Positions 8,108 through 9,128 of a stretch of 9,128 bases of DNA are shown here, piece by piece. A program made the translations under genes and the position numbers. Origin of the DNA: Hyphomicrobiales bacterium (GTDB lineage Bacteria; Pseudomonadota; Alphaproteobacteria; Rhizobiales; Beijerinckiaceae); assembly GCA_028290125.1 (NCBI GenBank), contig JAQGKM010000263.1, positions 1 to 9,128 on the forward strand, in the 5' to 3' direction. Numbering within the stretch: the first letter of the stretch is position 1; each line of letters starts with the position of its first letter. The notes beneath the pieces are model-generated. The model was not told the DNA's origin. It did no database searches and was given only the letters and a program-made list of their open reading frames with translations.

Positions 8108-8295
8108 GTCGGCTCGTCGTCGGGGCGCAGCAGATGGCCGTCGAGACGGCGGGCGGCGAGCGCCTTTTCCTTGTCGGACAGGGTGCGCTCGTCCTTCGTG
8201 CGCCCGAAGGCGACGCGATTGGCGTCAGCCAGGCGGGCGTCCTCCGCGCGCTTCTTCGTCTTGCGGGCGCGGCGGAGGTTGACGATGTCGCCCAT
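8104..8295 (-). CDS. DUF4169 family small basic protein
   Basis: A 63-residue, strongly charged protein of unknown function. It begins MGDIVNLRRARKTKKRAEDA, the signature opening of DUF4169, and continues NRVAFGRTKDER...ARRLDGH, also typical. It has no membrane segment or signal peptide and is probably mostly helical. The start is fixed by the family N-terminus; upstream there is only a weak ribosome binding site. It begins 9 nt after the sspB stop and shares ATGA with the start of the ribbon-helix-helix gene, so the three almost certainly form one operon. The context hints at a link with tagged-protein turnover or regulation of this operon, but nothing in the protein itself shows that. Confidence 0.88.
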   Translation of the reverse strand: MGDIVNLRRARKTKKRAEDARLADANRVAFGRTKDERTLSDKEKALAARRLDGHLLRPDDEPT

Positions 8296-8304
8296 GGCGC
8301 GCCG

Positions 8305-8922
8305 TCAGTGCTTCTTGCGGAAAGCGTCGATGGAGACGACCTTGCCCGGCTCATCCGAGGCGGCAATGTCCGCAGCCGGCGCGTCGGTGGAAGCGCCGTC
8401 GGCGGCGGTCTTGTCGGCGCCGGATTTGTCGGCGTCCTTCTTGGCCCGCGTGCGCGGCGTCGGCGCGTCGGTCTGCGTCGGCAGGGTCGCGATCGTGGCG
8501 GGCGCCAGCGCCAGCGGCGGCGTCGACATGGGCTCGAGATCGTTCGCGCCATCCTCGGGACCGGCCTCGTCGACCTCGAACTTCAGGCCGAACTGGACAG
8601 ACGGGTCGTAGAATTCCGTGACCGCATCGAACGGCACGAGCAGGCGCTCCGGCACGTTGCGGAACGACAGGCCGACCTCGAAATTCTGCTCGGCGACCGA
8701 GAGGTCCCAGAACTGGTGCTGCAGGATGATCGTCATCACGTCCGGATACTGCTGACGCATGGGCGTCGACAGCCGCACGCCGGGCGCGCCGGTCCGGAAG
8801 GTGATGTAGAAATGGTGCTCGCCGGGAAGGCCTTCCTTGGCGACCTCACTCAAGACCCGGCGGACGGCTCCACGCAGTGCGTCCTGGACGAGAAGATCGT
8901 AGCGGATGAGATCGTTGGCCAT
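8305..8922 (-). CDS. sspB: SspB family ClpXP adaptor (alphaproteobacterial type)
   Basis: Binds the tmRNA-encoded degradation tag on rescued proteins and tethers them to ClpX, which speeds their unfolding and degradation by ClpXP in the cytoplasm. The folded tag-binding domain covers about residues 1-118: MANDLIRYDLLVQDALRGAV, then HHFYITFRTGAPGVRLS (36-52), MTIILQHQFWDLSV (63-76) and FEVGLSFRNVPERLLVPFDA (81-100). Then comes a flexible linker of about 75 residues rich in Ala, Asp, Pro and Thr (119-193), and a short C-terminal tail (VVSIDAFRKKH, 195-205) that matches in position and character the ClpX-binding tail of SspB proteins. The fold, long linker and tail are the expected adaptor layout. 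The ATG at 8922-8920 has a weak GGA 7 nt upstream. The coding part of ssrA ends about 25 nt before this start on the same strand, and the DUF4169 and ribbon-helix-helix genes follow in the same operon. Confidence 0.95.
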   Translation of the reverse strand: MANDLIRYDLLVQDALRGAVRRVLSEVAKEGLPGEHHFYITFRTGAPGVRLSTPMRQQYPDVMTIILQHQFWDLSVAEQNFEVGLSFRNVPERLLVPFDAVTEFYDPSVQFGLKFEVDEAGPEDGANDLEPMSTPPLALAPATIATLPTQTDAPTPRTRAKKDADKSGADKTAADGASTDAPAADIAASDEPGKVVSIDAFRKKH

Positions 8923-8947
8923 TCAAAATTCCGACGCGAAATGAAGT

Positions 8948-9128
8948 GGAGGCTTCTGTTGCCAGGCGCCTCCGAGCCCCGCCTGAAAGTGCTACCCCTC
9001 AGGACTTATTTCCCAGTGAGGGCGCTGCTTACGCGGCGACCGCAACCGGAGCATAGTTGTCATTGGCAACTATAAGGTTTGACCCGATAACGGCGGTATC
9101 ATGCCGAGCGAAAGAGCACCCTTTACAC
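8948..9128 (-). ncRNA. ssrA: tmRNA (ssrA), coding part; 5' portion cut by the window edge
   Basis: tmRNA acts with SmpB to release stalled ribosomes and adds a degradation tag. On the minus strand, a 12-codon frame reads ANDNYAPVAVAA and ends in TAA (9067-9029). It is preceded by TATAGTT, matching the conserved UAG-containing bases before the resume codon in E. coli (AUAGUC, then GCA). Further upstream, GGCATGATACCGCC corresponds to the pseudoknot 1 region. After the tag come a hairpin (CCCTCA/TGAGGG, bases 9022-9017 with 9001-8996) and a final one (GGAGGC 8973-8968 with GCCTCC 8953-8948), taken here as the 3' end. No tRNA-like acceptor arm or CCA follows before sspB. This fits the alphaproteobacterial two-piece, circularly permuted tmRNA, in which the acceptor piece is encoded upstream of the coding piece and would lie beyond base 9128. 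The 3' end is approximate. No T-rich terminator follows. Confidence 0.93.
9029..9067 (-). other. tmRNA tag reading frame (ANDNYAPVAVAA)
   Basis: Twelve codons plus stop within ssrA, starting at the resume codon GCC (9067-9065) and ending TAA (9031-9029). With the alanine carried by the tmRNA itself, the full tag would be AANDNYAPVAVAA. The front half (AANDNY) is the part SspB proteins contact. The end (VAA) is the ClpX-recognised tail; E. coli has LAA. The frame has no start codon because translation resumes on it rather than initiating. Confidence 0.93.

Noticed and set aside
7877..8295. The two small genes as a toxin-antitoxin pair
   Set aside because: A ribbon-helix-helix protein next to a small basic protein suggests it at first, but the partner is recognisably DUF4169 rather than a known toxin, and both follow sspB in what looks like a housekeeping operon.
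5247..8552. 1101-codon open frame on the minus strand, opposite the AsmA-family gene and running into the sspB operon
   Set aside because: Its translation is low-complexity, Arg/Ala/Gly-rich and matches no family. It runs across several genes with strong family matches, as expected of antisense frames in GC-rich DNA.
8948..8973. Intrinsic terminator between ssrA and sspB
   Set aside because: The 6-bp hairpin is followed by ACTTCATTTCGCG rather than a run of T; it fits better as the last helix of the tmRNA coding piece.
8134..9075. 313-codon open frame on the plus strand opposite the sspB operon and ssrA
   Set aside because: It runs antisense to sspB, DUF4169 and a structured RNA, all of which are recognised on the other strand.

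Overview
The window reads as ordinary chromosome from a GC-rich alphaproteobacterium, most likely of the order Hyphomicrobiales (Rhizobiales). The evidence is the GC-rich coding sequence, the alphaproteobacterial type of SspB, the small DUF4169 and ribbon-helix-helix genes beside it, a tmRNA that carries the tag ANDNYAPVAVAA, and an intergenic palindrome of a kind I remember as common in this order. I cannot name a genus.

Layout from left to right. (1) Positions 1-1656, plus strand: a long-form aminopeptidase P (M24 family), cut at its 5' end by the window edge. (2) Positions 1657-1961: no gene, but two palindromic blocks; the second (1768-1960) is a nested inverted repeat that ends one base before the ligA stop codon. 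It sits between converging genes and may act as a two-way terminator or transcript-end structure. (3) Positions 1962-4064, minus strand: a complete NAD-dependent DNA ligase, LigA. (4) Positions 4065-4187: the divergent promoter region between ligA and the next gene. (5) Positions 4188-7883, plus strand: a 1231-residue AsmA-family envelope protein with a TTG start, an N-terminal membrane anchor and a charged coiled-coil C-terminus. (6) Positions 7877-9128, minus strand: a unit read leftwards from the right edge. It runs from the coding part of the tmRNA (ssrA, cut by the window edge), to sspB, to a DUF4169 gene, to a ribbon-helix-helix gene.

The right end is the part with the clearest biological logic. 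tmRNA rescues stalled ribosomes and adds a degradation tag; SspB binds that tag and hands the protein to ClpXP. Here the RNA that encodes the tag ends about 25 nt before the start codon of the protein that reads it, on the same strand, with no T-rich terminator between them. Two small, tightly packed genes of unknown or poorly known role follow (9 nt gap, then an ATGA overlap). The remaining genes are housekeeping genes. I see no CRISPR array, insertion sequence, prophage, toxin-antitoxin pair or resistance gene, and no tRNA or rRNA gene.
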